A stretch of 39,597 bases of DNA from Bacteroidales bacterium (GTDB lineage Bacteria > Bacteroidota > Bacteroidia > Bacteroidales > WCHB1-69), in contig JAEEQE010000031.1 in the NCBI GenBank assembly GCA_016285145.1, positions 1 through 39,597 of the forward strand, written 5' to 3'. The position numbers and the translations under genes are program-made. This document shows positions 31,458 through 39,597 of this stretch, piece after piece; position 1 is the first letter of the stretch, and every line of letters begins with the position of its first letter. The notes under the pieces are model-generated. The model was given only the letters and a program-made list of their open reading frames with translations. It had not been told where the DNA came from and ran no database searches.

Positions 31458-34400
31458 ATGAAACATATTATACGATTTTCAAGCATGAAAAGCAGCAACA
31501 TCAGGGGCTTCGTGCTAACCATTCTGATTGTTTTCAGTGGGTTGGCCGTTTCCGCCCAAGTCACCACCGCCGCCATTACCGGCCATGTCAGTGACGGGAA
31601 GAACCCTGTGCCAAACGCTGTGGTGACCGTCGTGTACGATCCAAGTGGGATTCCTTTCTACGGCATCACAAACGACAAGGGTATCTTTGTGATCAACAAC
31701 GTCCTGGCTGGTGGTCCATACACCATAAGAGTGGAACGTCTTAATTTTAAAACAATGATTGTCAAGGATGTGGAAGCTCCATTAGGTGAGACCGCCATTG
31801 TGGATGTAGTACTTCCTCCCACGTCCATGCGTTTAGATGAGGTGACTGTGTACAGCGGAGGATCTTCCATGAACATCAACCGGTCGGGAGCAGGTGTGCA
31901 TCTCACCTCCAACGTGATGGAAATGATTCCCAACGTGGGCCGTACACTGGATAAGGTACTGAGACTCACCCCGCAGAGCAGCAGTACCGAAGAGGGATTC
32001 TCTGTCGGCGGCGGCAACTACCGCAGTTCCATAGTCTGTGTGGATGGTGCCAGCTTCAACAACGCCTTCGGCATCGGGTCTAGTCTGCCCGCCGGAGGCA
32101 CCCCCATCTCCTTAGAAGTCATCAACCGTATCGATGTCAACATCACCCCTTTCAACGTCCGCCACAGCGGGTTCCAAGGCAGCTCCATCAACATGACCAC
32201 CAAACAGGGTTCCAACATCTGGCAGGGATCCGTCTATGACTATTTCTCGGGCAGTGCATTACAGGGAAAGAAGATTGGCGACTACCGTTTGACAAGTTCC
32301 AACACTTTGAACAACACGACGGGTTTCACGGTGGGAGGTCCCATTATCAAGAACAAACTCTTCCTTTTCCTTAACGGGGAATATACGGTGGACCATGCCG
32401 CCGGATCTTCTATCCAGGCACGTCCGGACGAGAGTTACAGCTACGGTGGCAGCACTGGCTACAACCGTCCTACCGTCGCGGAGATGGATAACATCCGGCA
32501 GTTCCTGAACGACAAGTTCGGCTACGACCCCGGCCGCTACCAAAACTATTCCATCGAGTCTCCCGACTATAAGCTTTTCGCCCGTTTGGACTGGCGTATC
32601 AACGAATACAACCTGTTCCACATCCGGGTGAGCCACACCCATGTCGCCGAATCCAAACCCGGAGCCTCCTCCATGAGTCCGCTGAGTGGCGACAACATCG
32701 AAATCACCACCGAAGACGGCACATACACATTAAACCGCTACACGTCCGGACGCACCTCGCAATACGCGATGCCCTTCGAATCGGTGCGTTATAGCCAGAT
32801 TTTGGATTTCACCACCATTGCTGCCGAACTGAACACCCGACTGCTGAACGAGCGGAGCGGCAACATGTTCCGCCTTACCTGGTCGCTTCAGAACGAGCCG
32901 CGCACCTTCATGGGCGGAGACTTCCCGACCGTGGACATCTTAGAGCCTTACATTGATGCGAATGGAGGCAAGCAGTTAGCATTCTTCACCACCTTTGGAC
33001 CTGATCCTTTCACATACGGGAACCTGCGCCGTGTCCACACCCTCAATGCCACCGACGAGTTCACCTATAAGACTGGCATCCACTCCATTCTCGCCGGTGC
33101 ACAGCTTGAATGGAACAATATTGTAAACGGTTTTATGCAGGGTGGTGCCGGTTGGTACGTCTATGACTCCTGGCAGTCATTTCTCAATGATGTGAACAAT
33201 GTGGGAGATGCCGGCCCTTCGATGTTTATGATCACCCACGCCAACAGTGACACCCCCGCGGAACAGGTTTTCCCCACTTTCAACCACGTTCAGATGTCCT
33301 TCTATGCGCAAGACGAAATGGACATCAGCAAATTCTTCAAACTTACGGCGGGTCTGCGTTTGGAAATCCCCATTATCCGCTTCTTACACGAAAACCGGAA
33401 TGCCGAATTCGACCAGATTGTCGCCGCAAATCCTAACAGTTCCTATGTCGGCCTCAGTACTGCCGACTATCCTAAAGCGAACGTGAACATCTCGCCTCGT
33501 GTCGGTTTCAATTGGGACATCACCCACAAGCGCAAGCTCATCCTGCGTGGAGGAACAGGCCTTTTCACCGGTCGCATCCCGAATGTATGGATAGTCAGCG
33601 CTCTAGGAAATTCAAACTGTCTGCAATACCAATACATTGCCAACAAAAGCACTTTAGCCGAGGTGGTGGAATTCAGCCCAAACAGGGAAGAAATCATCAA
33701 CAGCGTCTATTCCGGTCAACAGGAACTTGCCGCCCCGACCTACGCCACCATTTTGGACAGGAAACTGAAGATGCCGACAAGTTGGAAGACCTCCCTCGCT
33801 CTTGACATTATCATCCCCGGCGACATCAAAGCCACCCTTGAAGGCATATACTCATTCAAACTCAACGACATATATTCAACCATACTGGGTTACAAAGAAG
33901 ACGGCACCTGCGAGTTGCCCGGCGAGCCTGACGGACGCACACACTATGCAAGTGAAAACATCCAGAACCGGAATGGGGATATCATGAGCGGCTATTATCT
34001 GCACAATGTGAATAATATCCACGGGCAATATTTTTCCCTTTCCGCCCAGTTAACCAAGAATTTCCGCTTCGGCCTCGACCTTATGGCCGCCTACACCTTC
34101 AGCTATGCCCAAAACATCACTGACGGTATGAGCGACCAGGTTTCAGCGCTCGCCTACAACCCGAACGTCAACGACTGCAACAGCCCCGAACTGGGTTATT
34201 CTGCATACGTGCCGCCGCATCGTGTGATTGCAGGCCTTGGCTACTCCATCAAGGAGGGGAATCTCGCCGCCACCAAGATCGGAATCTTCTATGAAGGCCT
34301 TAACATGGGCATCTACGGAGGGAACTTCATCACCCGCTACTCCTATCTCATCAACAATGTCAGCGGGTTAGGCGCTCCTCAGCTGATGTACATCCCCACG

Positions 34401-34796
34401 TCTGAAGAGCTGGCCGGAATGCCCTTCTCCTCCGAAGAGAACCGCATTGCATTTGAGAATTACATCAACAGCGACCGCTACTTGAGCAAGCACCGGGGCG
34501 AGTATTCCAAACGCAATGGCGGTGTGGCCCCATGGATCAACCGCATCAATTTCAAGGTTGCCCAAGATTTCTACTTCAAAGTTTCCGGCCGTCGGCAATG
34601 CCTTGAAGTGGGTGTTGACATCCATAACCTCACCAACCTGTTCTGCAGCCGATGGGGCACCTATAAGGTTCTTGACAACAATGTGTTGCTCAGATACGAC
34701 GGTGGTGAATACACTTTCACCCAACCCACCTGGCAGGCTTATAACAACCTCGCGTCCACATGGAAGATCTTGTTACATGTGAAATATTCGTTTTAA
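31458..34796 (+). CDS. Oar-like TonB-dependent outer-membrane receptor
   Basis: The 1112-residue protein begins with a signal peptide (to about residue 33, VSAQ), then a carboxypeptidase-regulatory-like domain (about 36-115, ITGHVSDGKNPVPNAVVTV through GGPYTIRVERLNF). It continues with a plug region (LDEVTVYSGG, then NVGRTLDKVLRLTPQSS and RIDVNITPFNVRHSGF) and a long beta-barrel ending in an aromatic residue (VKYSF). This is the pattern of Oar-type TonB-dependent receptors. Their substrates may be peptides or proteins and are rarely known. A second Met at residue 10 is an alternative start. The SUMF1-fold gene 68 nt downstream may be its partner. No SusD-like gene is adjacent. Confidence 0.92.
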   Translation: MKHIIRFSSMKSSNIRGFVLTILIVFSGLAVSAQVTTAAITGHVSDGKNPVPNAVVTVVYDPSGIPFYGITNDKGIFVINNVLAGGPYTIRVERLNFKTMIVKDVEAPLGETAIVDVVLPPTSMRLDEVTVYSGGSSMNINRSGAGVHLTSNVMEMIPNVGRTLDKVLRLTPQSSSTEEGFSVGGGNYRSSIVCVDGASFNNAFGIGSSLPAGGTPISLEVINRIDVNITPFNVRHSGFQGSSINMTTKQGSNIWQGSVYDYFSGSALQGKKIGDYRLTSSNTLNNTTGFTVGGPIIKNKLFLFLNGEYTVDHAAGSSIQARPDESYSYGGSTGYNRPTVAEMDNIRQFLNDKFGYDPGRYQNYSIESPDYKLFARLDWRINEYNLFHIRVSHTHVAESKPGASSMSPLSGDNIEITTEDGTYTLNRYTSGRTSQYAMPFESVRYSQILDFTTIAAELNTRLLNERSGNMFRLTWSLQNEPRTFMGGDFPTVDILEPYIDANGGKQLAFFTTFGPDPFTYGNLRRVHTLNATDEFTYKTGIHSILAGAQLEWNNIVNGFMQGGAGWYVYDSWQSFLNDVNNVGDAGPSMFMITHANSDTPAEQVFPTFNHVQMSFYAQDEMDISKFFKLTAGLRLEIPIIRFLHENRNAEFDQIVAANPNSSYVGLSTADYPKANVNISPRVGFNWDITHKRKLILRGGTGLFTGRIPNVWIVSALGNSNCLQYQYIANKSTLAEVVEFSPNREEIINSVYSGQQELAAPTYATILDRKLKMPTSWKTSLALDIIIPGDIKATLEGIYSFKLNDIYSTILGYKEDGTCELPGEPDGRTHYASENIQNRNGDIMSGYYLHNVNNIHGQYFSLSAQLTKNFRFGLDLMAAYTFSYAQNITDGMSDQVSALAYNPNVNDCNSPELGYSAYVPPHRVIAGLGYSIKEGNLAATKIGIFYEGLNMGIYGGNFITRYSYLINNVSGLGAPQLMYIPTSEELAGMPFSSEENRIAFENYINSDRYLSKHRGEYSKRNGGVAPWINRINFKVAQDFYFKVSGRRQCLEVGVDIHNLTNLFCSRWGTYKVLDNNVLLRYDGGEYTFTQPTWQAYNNLASTWKILLHVKYSF

Positions 34797-34864
34797 AACA
34801 AAAGCCTCAAAAAGCAAACGGATTAATTGATGTTTTATAACAATTATTAATTAGCAAAACAGTA

Positions 34865-35707
34865 ATGAAAAACATTTCAAATATAAAACGGGGAGTAGCA
34901 GTGTTGAGCCTTTTCGTCCTGATTGCCACATGTGCGGGAACGCTTCCGGCGCAGACGCAAGTTACGGGCAACCGCATATTCCACGTGAACAATGTTCCGA
35001 TAAAGATGGTGTTCGTGAAAGGTGGGAATCTGCAATTAGGCTGCACTACCGAAAGGGACGACAGCTGTCGGACCACAGAAGTGCCCTCTCATTCCGTGTC
35101 ATTAGCGGACTTCTATATCGGCGAGACGGAAATCACGCAAGCGCAGTGGATGGCCGTGATGGGACGTGACAACAACCCGAGCTACTGGAAGGGCAACCTG
35201 CTTCCGGTGGAGCGTGTAAGTTGGGAGGAGTGCCGTCGTTTCATCATCCGTCTGAACAAATATCTGGCCAAAGAGCTTCCGGAGGGTTACCGTTTCGCCC
35301 TGCCCAGTGAGGCCCAATGGGAATACGCCGCCCGCGGTGGCATGAAGAGTGTCGGCACACGCTATTCCGGCGGCAACAATCTGGCATTGATTGCATGGAG
35401 CTATGACAACAGCAACCAGCGCACCCACGACGTCCGGACAAAAACGGCCAACGAACTGGGCATTTTCGACATGAGCGGCAACGTATGGGAATGGTGCGAA
35501 GACTGGTACGACGAAAGTTTCTACTCAACCAATACGGAATGGAACAACCCGCTGAATGTGCAGGAAGGCAGCTACCGCGTGCAACGGGGTGGCAGCTGGA
35601 GCTTTTCGGCACCGTACAACCGCTGTGCCTACCGCGACCGCGGCAGCATCCATTCACGTTACGAGGACTGCGGCTTCCGTATCGCCTTGGTCCCCAAAAA
35701 CAATTAG
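34865..35707 (+). CDS. Secreted SUMF1/formylglycine-generating-enzyme-fold protein, probably non-catalytic
   Basis: The 280-residue protein has a signal peptide (about 1-33) and one SUMF1 (FGE-sulfatase) domain: FVKGGNLQLGCT, YIGETEITQAQWMAVMG, VSWEECRRFIIRLN, YRFALPSEAQWEYAARGG, DMSGNVWEWCEDWYD, RVQRGGSWSF and CGFRIAL. True FGE uses two cysteines five residues apart in a segment near the end. Here only one lines up (NRCAYRDRG) and the other position is alanine, so catalysis is doubtful. Non-enzymatic SUMF1-fold proteins include T9SS GldK. It follows the Oar-like receptor by 68 nt, suggesting a shared surface function. Confidence 0.85.
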   Translation: MKNISNIKRGVAVLSLFVLIATCAGTLPAQTQVTGNRIFHVNNVPIKMVFVKGGNLQLGCTTERDDSCRTTEVPSHSVSLADFYIGETEITQAQWMAVMGRDNNPSYWKGNLLPVERVSWEECRRFIIRLNKYLAKELPEGYRFALPSEAQWEYAARGGMKSVGTRYSGGNNLALIAWSYDNSNQRTHDVRTKTANELGIFDMSGNVWEWCEDWYDESFYSTNTEWNNPLNVQEGSYRVQRGGSWSFSAPYNRCAYRDRGSIHSRYEDCGFRIALVPKNN

Positions 35708-35729
35708 ACAAATATAGCCGACATTTTTT

Positions 35730-35737
35730 TACTTTTG
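35730..35737 (+). promoter_or_regulatory. Promoter -7 element of the MATE gene
   Basis: TACTTTTG at 35730-35737 fits TAnnTTTG. The GTG start codon lies 20 nt further on. Confidence 0.6.
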
Positions 35738-35757
35738 CTGACTAATAAACGAAAAAC

Positions 35758-37167
35758 GTGGAAGAAATAGACCATACCAAAGAATTGGAAACCGAGGGAA
35801 TTGGCCATCTTTTGTGGCAGTATGCTCTGCCAGCCGTCATCAGCCAAATCATTGCCTCAATATACAACATTGTGGACCGCATTTTCATCGGACACGGAGT
35901 GGGCGCATTGGCCATCGCCGGTCTGGCCATCACAATGCCCCTCATGAACATCATCCACGCTTTCGGTTCCCTGATAGGCGTGGGATCCTCCTCCCGCATG
36001 TCCATCGTGTTAGGTCAGAAGGATGTCCGCTGGGCGGAGAAGATTTTGGGCAACAGTATGATTTACACCATCATCATCGGTTGTATGTTCGTCACCTTCG
36101 GATATTTGTTCATGGACCGTATCCTGACCAGTTTCGGAGCCACGGCGCAGACACTTTCCTACGCTCGCGAATACATGTACATCGTGCTGCCCGGCATGTT
36201 CTTCACTACCATGATGTTTAACCTCACCGGTCTTATCCGTGCCTCCGGCTACCCCTTGAAGTCGATGTTCATCATGGTGGGCGGGGCTGTCCTCAACATG
36301 ATTCTGGACCCCATTTTCATTTTCGGTTTGGGACTGGGCATCGCGGGGGCGGCATGGGCCACCACCATCTCCATGACAATCACGGCATTAATTGCCATTC
36401 TGCATTTTGTCCAGCCAACCTCCTTCATTCGGTTCAAAGCCCATGCATGGCAACCTAAAGGATACATTTTCAAGAACATAACGCTTATCGGGATGAGTCC
36501 GTTCCTGATGAACGTGTGCGCCTCCTTTGTGGTGGCCATGCTGAACAACCAGCTGTTGCACTACGGCGGCGACCTGGCCGTGGGCATCTACGGCATCGTG
36601 AACACCTTCGCCAGCCTTATGGTGATGCTCTTCATCGGCATCTGCCAGGGAATGCAGCCCATCGCCGGCTACAACTACGGAGCCGGTCACACCGACCGCC
36701 TCAAGCATGTGTTTGTGCTGACCTTGAAGATATGTTTTATCATCGGCGTTGTCGGCAGCCTTGTCTCCTGTATCTTCCCCGCCACCATGGTAAAGATTTT
36801 CACCTCCGACCGCGACCTTATCCGCCTCGGCGTCCCAGCCATGCGCTTTCTCATGGTAATGTTCCCGTTAATCGGTTTCACCATCGTGAACTCCACTTTC
36901 TTCCAATCCATTGACAAGCCTTGGATTGCCATCGTGACGAGTCTGTCAAGACAGATGATTTTCCTGCTGCCGTTAGCTTTCATCATGCCTGTCATTTTCA
37001 CCAACCACGAGCTAAACGGGCTGACGGGCGTGTGGGCAGCCTGCACCATTTCGGATGTCATGGGGGCCTTGTTGGCCGCTGCACTGCTCTTCTCCCAGCG
37101 CAAAATATTCACAGACGCCACACCGCACAAGCAAAAGTCCAGCACGGAGGCCACAGCGAAAGCGTGA
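35758..37167 (+). CDS. MATE family efflux transporter
   Basis: The 469-residue protein has about twelve membrane helices in two MatE halves. Hallmarks are LPAVISQIIASIYNIVDRIFIGHGVGALAIAG near the start, LTGLIRASGYPLKSM in the first half, and the second-half IGICQGMQPIAGYNYGAGH motif. MATE proteins export cationic drugs, toxins or metabolites with Na+ or H+. A GTG start at 35758 is chosen because the promoter element lies just upstream and the next Met would delete the first helix. It is transcribed separately from the SUMF1 gene. Confidence 0.93.
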   Translation: MEEIDHTKELETEGIGHLLWQYALPAVISQIIASIYNIVDRIFIGHGVGALAIAGLAITMPLMNIIHAFGSLIGVGSSSRMSIVLGQKDVRWAEKILGNSMIYTIIIGCMFVTFGYLFMDRILTSFGATAQTLSYAREYMYIVLPGMFFTTMMFNLTGLIRASGYPLKSMFIMVGGAVLNMILDPIFIFGLGLGIAGAAWATTISMTITALIAILHFVQPTSFIRFKAHAWQPKGYIFKNITLIGMSPFLMNVCASFVVAMLNNQLLHYGGDLAVGIYGIVNTFASLMVMLFIGICQGMQPIAGYNYGAGHTDRLKHVFVLTLKICFIIGVVGSLVSCIFPATMVKIFTSDRDLIRLGVPAMRFLMVMFPLIGFTIVNSTFFQSIDKPWIAIVTSLSRQMIFLLPLAFIMPVIFTNHELNGLTGVWAACTISDVMGALLAAALLFSQRKIFTDATPHKQKSSTEATAKA

Positions 37168-37189
37168 CCAAAGCCTGTTTTTCACTTCT

Positions 37190-38314
37190 TTATTTAAAAT
37201 TAAACTTCAATTTCGCATTAATTCCCCACCGGTGAGACATAAACGGTGAGAGAACTGACATCATGCTCTGGTGTTTGTAGGCGGAACTGACCAACCGAAA
37301 ATTCGAACCTGCCGTTTTCACCAAGTCTGTGTACAACATGTAATGGTACAACCCAGCGACTTCGAGGGAAATGGTTTTCCCGATGAAAAATTGAAGACCC
37401 GCCGTGCCATAGCCATACATGGAATATTGCACCTTCCCCGTGGCTTCCGGTCTGAAACGATTGTTCGGGAAACTGCCGAAATCGTATTGTCCGTTCTGGT
37501 CCATCACGACATTAGAATATTCATCCCCGTATTGTCCCGAGCAATGGATATTCCCAGAAGCGTTAAAAATCTGCTGAAAGGTAAAATCATTTTGCAAACC
37601 ACATCCGACAAAAAGGGACATGAATTTTAATGCAAATCCATCATAGCGCAAGCCTATCGGTACCGAAACAGATCTCCTGAATTGGGTTTCGTTGTAATTT
37701 GAGACTTCAACCTGACGCACATACGCCACACCATCCGGGTCACGCGCAATATACGTGGTAGAATAACGTCCGGCTTCAAAAGATTGTTTTGTCTGACGAT
37801 AGCCTGCGGCCAGTTCCAGACTGAGGCGATGCCGGTCCGTCGCAAACAGCTGATGCGCCAAATACAACCCCGCCGAAAAGTCCGTCATACGATATGAAAC
37901 GTCATCAAAATCCGCTGCATACGAACCCTGAATCCAGTCATTTTGCTTTGGCATCCTCCCATAAAAATAATACGAACTTGTGAATCCAAAGGAATTGCGC
38001 CTGGTTTTGGCCTTTACCACAAAATGTCTTGCCGTATCACTCGGAAGAATCTCATACCAAAAAGAAACACTACTCTTCCGTTTCAGACGGTCAATAATAC
38101 TATTATCCACAATTGTATAACGGCTGTCAATTCGGGTCTTATACCCGGTCGGGTCCTTGGCCCGTATTTTCCGGGGTCCATCCTTTACAGGTACGTAGCG
38201 AACATAGACGGCATTTCTTGCCATGTTATCCTGTGCCACCGATGTCTGATATGCACCCAGCACCAAACAGAATACGACGAACATCTGTATCGTTCTCAAC
38301 ATCAACTTTTTCAT
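37190..38314 (-). CDS. Predicted outer-membrane beta-barrel protein, function unknown
   Basis: The 374-residue product has a signal peptide (MKKLMLRTIQMFVVFCLVLGAYQTSVAQ) and a beta-rich body with alternating aromatic and polar strands (SSYYFYG, SAGLYLAHQLFATDRHRLSLELAAGYR, SVPIGLRYDGFALKFMSLFVGCGL, YGYGTAGLQFFIGKTISLEVAGLYHYML). It ends RWGINAKLKFNFK with a terminal aromatic residue near the end. This is the look of a porin-like or OprF-type barrel of the OMP_b-brl class. Several in-frame Met codons lie upstream (38320, 38329, 38356 and 38476); I chose 38314 to give a normal signal peptide. It is 22 bp from the convergent MATE gene. I do not recognise a family. Confidence 0.65.
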   Translation of the reverse strand: MKKLMLRTIQMFVVFCLVLGAYQTSVAQDNMARNAVYVRYVPVKDGPRKIRAKDPTGYKTRIDSRYTIVDNSIIDRLKRKSSVSFWYEILPSDTARHFVVKAKTRRNSFGFTSSYYFYGRMPKQNDWIQGSYAADFDDVSYRMTDFSAGLYLAHQLFATDRHRLSLELAAGYRQTKQSFEAGRYSTTYIARDPDGVAYVRQVEVSNYNETQFRRSVSVPIGLRYDGFALKFMSLFVGCGLQNDFTFQQIFNASGNIHCSGQYGDEYSNVVMDQNGQYDFGSFPNNRFRPEATGKVQYSMYGYGTAGLQFFIGKTISLEVAGLYHYMLYTDLVKTAGSNFRLVSSAYKHQSMMSVLSPFMSHRWGINAKLKFNFK

Positions 38315-38378
38315 AGTCATTAGAATCATATCACACGTCTTCTTGCAGTTGTACATTCCCTCTTTTCTCACATTCCTG

Positions 38379-38867
38379 CTATTTCCTGTTATTTTTCTTT
38401 TTGTTTTGCGAATTACTCTGAGAAGGTTCTTTTTGCAAAACACTCTGTGGAATTTCTGGCACCACATGCGTTCCACAATGTACGGTGTAGGTTAACACCT
38501 TCCCGTCACGGATATATTTGTGCTTCTCTTTCTCGAAAATCACATTGGCATCCGAGTCGAAAATGATGAACCAGCCACTATGGTGAACCTTGTCCGGTTC
38601 ATTCCAGACAAAATGCAGCGTCATACCTTCCGTCGCGGAAAGATGCACTGTCTCACTATACACATCACCATTCTCCCTGTAAAACCGGTAAAACGGCTCC
38701 TTCGCGTCGTCGGAATACACCTCCAACCAAACCGGATTCGATACCTTTTCCAATGCAGAACTGGCCCCGATGGCCAACATGATATCACACTGCGGACGCA
38801 CTGAAGACTGCGCCCACAACATCATACCCGTCAGACATAAAAAAAACGAGAATAGAACCTTCCTCAT
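38379..38867 (-). CDS. Hypothetical exported protein
   Basis: The 162-residue protein has a signal peptide (MRKVLFSFFLCLTGMMLWAQ). The mature part is beta-rich with many acidic and aromatic residues (WLEVYSDDAKEPFYRFYRENG, HFVWNEPDKVHHSGWFIIFDSDANVIFEKEKHKY), followed by a Gln/Ser/Asn/Lys-rich tail. It might fold as a small beta-sandwich, but I do not recognise a family. It has its own -7 element (complement of 38931-38938) and lies 64 nt upstream of the barrel gene on the same strand, so the two may be co-expressed. Confidence 0.7.
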   Translation of the reverse strand: MRKVLFSFFLCLTGMMLWAQSSVRPQCDIMLAIGASSALEKVSNPVWLEVYSDDAKEPFYRFYRENGDVYSETVHLSATEGMTLHFVWNEPDKVHHSGWFIIFDSDANVIFEKEKHKYIRDGKVLTYTVHCGTHVVPEIPQSVLQKEPSQSNSQNKKKNNRK

Positions 38868-38930
38868 GCGCCTGTTTCTCTATTTAAAAACTCCACCTTT
38901 TCCCGCGTACCTCCCACTTTTTACAGGGAG

Positions 38931-38938
38931 CAAAAATA
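38931..38938 (-). promoter_or_regulatory. Promoter -7 element of the hypothetical exported protein
   Basis: The complement reads TATTTTTG, 64 nt upstream of the ATG at 38867. Confidence 0.55.
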
Positions 38939-39052
38939 ACGAAAAAAACTTATAAATAAAGTCCGATTCCACATTACCCTTTATTTTTTCTTTTTGTTTC
39001 ATTTTACCCCGATAAGGTGAATAAAATGTAATTTTATAGCTATAACCGACAT

Positions 39053-39597
39053 TCAGGCCTTCGATGAGAGCAGCAAATACGGCTTCACCAGAGCCAGATA
39101 TTCATCCGTATAGGCACTCTGTTCATCGCGGATTGTCAACGTATATTCCTTGCAATCTGACGGTTGCCACCCATATTCACACACTACCCGATGGACTGGT
39201 TTTTTGACGGTGGGCCGCACGAACGTGCGTGCGCTGCAACACAATCCTGCCGCACGCGCCACAGCATCAAACGCCTCTCCTTCCACCGGAGGCAATATCA
39301 AGACAAAACGTCCATCGGCACACATGAGCCGCCGCACACAATCCACCAGCTCCTCGAACGAGAGCTGTCCGTCACCGTGACGGCTTTTCAATCGGGAGGG
39401 TTCCGAGGGTTTCAGATCCCGATGGTAAAAAGGCGGGTTGCTGACTATCAAATCAAATTCCGGAGCGACATCCATTCGGGCGAAATCCTGAATACGGCCA
39501 TGCACAAACTGGAAACTGCCCGCAGAAAGCAGCGGGTAAGCAAGGGCATTCTGCTGCGCCTCCGCCACGGAATCGGCATCGGCATCCACACCGCAGA
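39053..39597 (-). CDS. trmN6: tRNA1(Val) (adenine-N6)-methyltransferase, partial at the window edge
   Basis: The visible 181 codons are the C-terminal part of a class I SAM-dependent methyltransferase of the TrmN6 (YfiC) type, which makes m6A37 in tRNA-Val. Motifs are VDADADSVAEAQQNA (the acidic residue after motif I strand two), IVSNPPFYHRD (the NPPF/Y catalytic motif) and a C-terminal REL-type region with VRPTVKKPVHRVVCEYGW. The reading frame is open to the last base of the window, so the start lies outside. A GTG at 39589 is not a real start because the frame continues upstream with CG before it. Confidence 0.88.
   Translation of the reverse strand, partial: CGVDADADSVAEAQQNALAYPLLSAGSFQFVHGRIQDFARMDVAPEFDLIVSNPPFYHRDLKPSEPSRLKSRHGDGQLSFEELVDCVRRLMCADGRFVLILPPVEGEAFDAVARAAGLCCSARTFVRPTVKKPVHRVVCEYGWQPSDCKEYTLTIRDEQSAYTDEYLALVKPYLLLSSKA

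Overview
The window looks like chromosomal DNA from a member of the Bacteroidota, most likely the order Bacteroidales. Three things point there. Most start sites have the Bacteroidota -7 element TAnnTTTG (usually TATTTTTG, TATCTTTG or TACTTTTG) a short way upstream. There are type IX secretion (T9SS) sorting domains and an Oar-like TonB-dependent receptor. The gene content (rpsU/xer/hpf, tuf between tRNA genes, WbpD/WbpE sugar enzymes, a BspA-like repeat protein, a PNGase F-like enzyme) is typical of this phylum. I cannot name a genus.

Layout. 1-141 is the 5' end of a 16S rRNA gene on the minus strand, with its leader and promoter to about 307. Rightward follow rpsU, a Xer-type recombinase and hpf. 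A leftward block (2.3-7.5 kb) holds a SIMPL protein and an apparent operon reading wbpE, wbpD, then a T9SS type B cargo gene. A small rightward pair encodes a truncated GldM-like and a miniature GldL-like protein (7.6-8.5 kb). Leftward genes for an acyltransferase-3 membrane protein and a PNGase F family enzyme follow, then a rightward MntA/HepT toxin-antitoxin pair abutting a BspA-like surface protein, then heptamer repeats.

From 14 to 26.5 kb most genes run rightward and are largely housekeeping: DUF1015, a glycosyltransferase, a TPR protein, ribH, fmt, HU, trmH, (pnuC leftward), dsrC with a DsrM/NarI-like cytochrome b, a beta-CASP metallo-hydrolase, ugd, rfbD, tRNA-Thr, tuf and tRNA-Trp. 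The last third holds a leftward GH53-like secreted glycosidase with an AraC regulator diverging from it, an AGCS amino-acid:Na+ symporter, an Oar-like receptor with a SUMF1-fold protein, a MATE exporter, two leftward envelope proteins of unknown role, and a trmN6 gene cut by the window edge.

How it fits together. Several loci concern the T9SS and the cell surface: two CTD-bearing cargo proteins (types A and B), a glycosidase with a sorting-like module in an unusual N-terminal place, enzymes of the Wbp sugar pathway directly upstream of a cargo gene, and small relatives of the GldLM motor. The most unusual signals are the mini-GldM/GldL pair, the wbpED-cargo linkage, the two-cysteine DsrC next to an orphan membrane cytochrome b, and the GH53-like architecture. 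Family assignments come from reading the translated sequences, without database searches.
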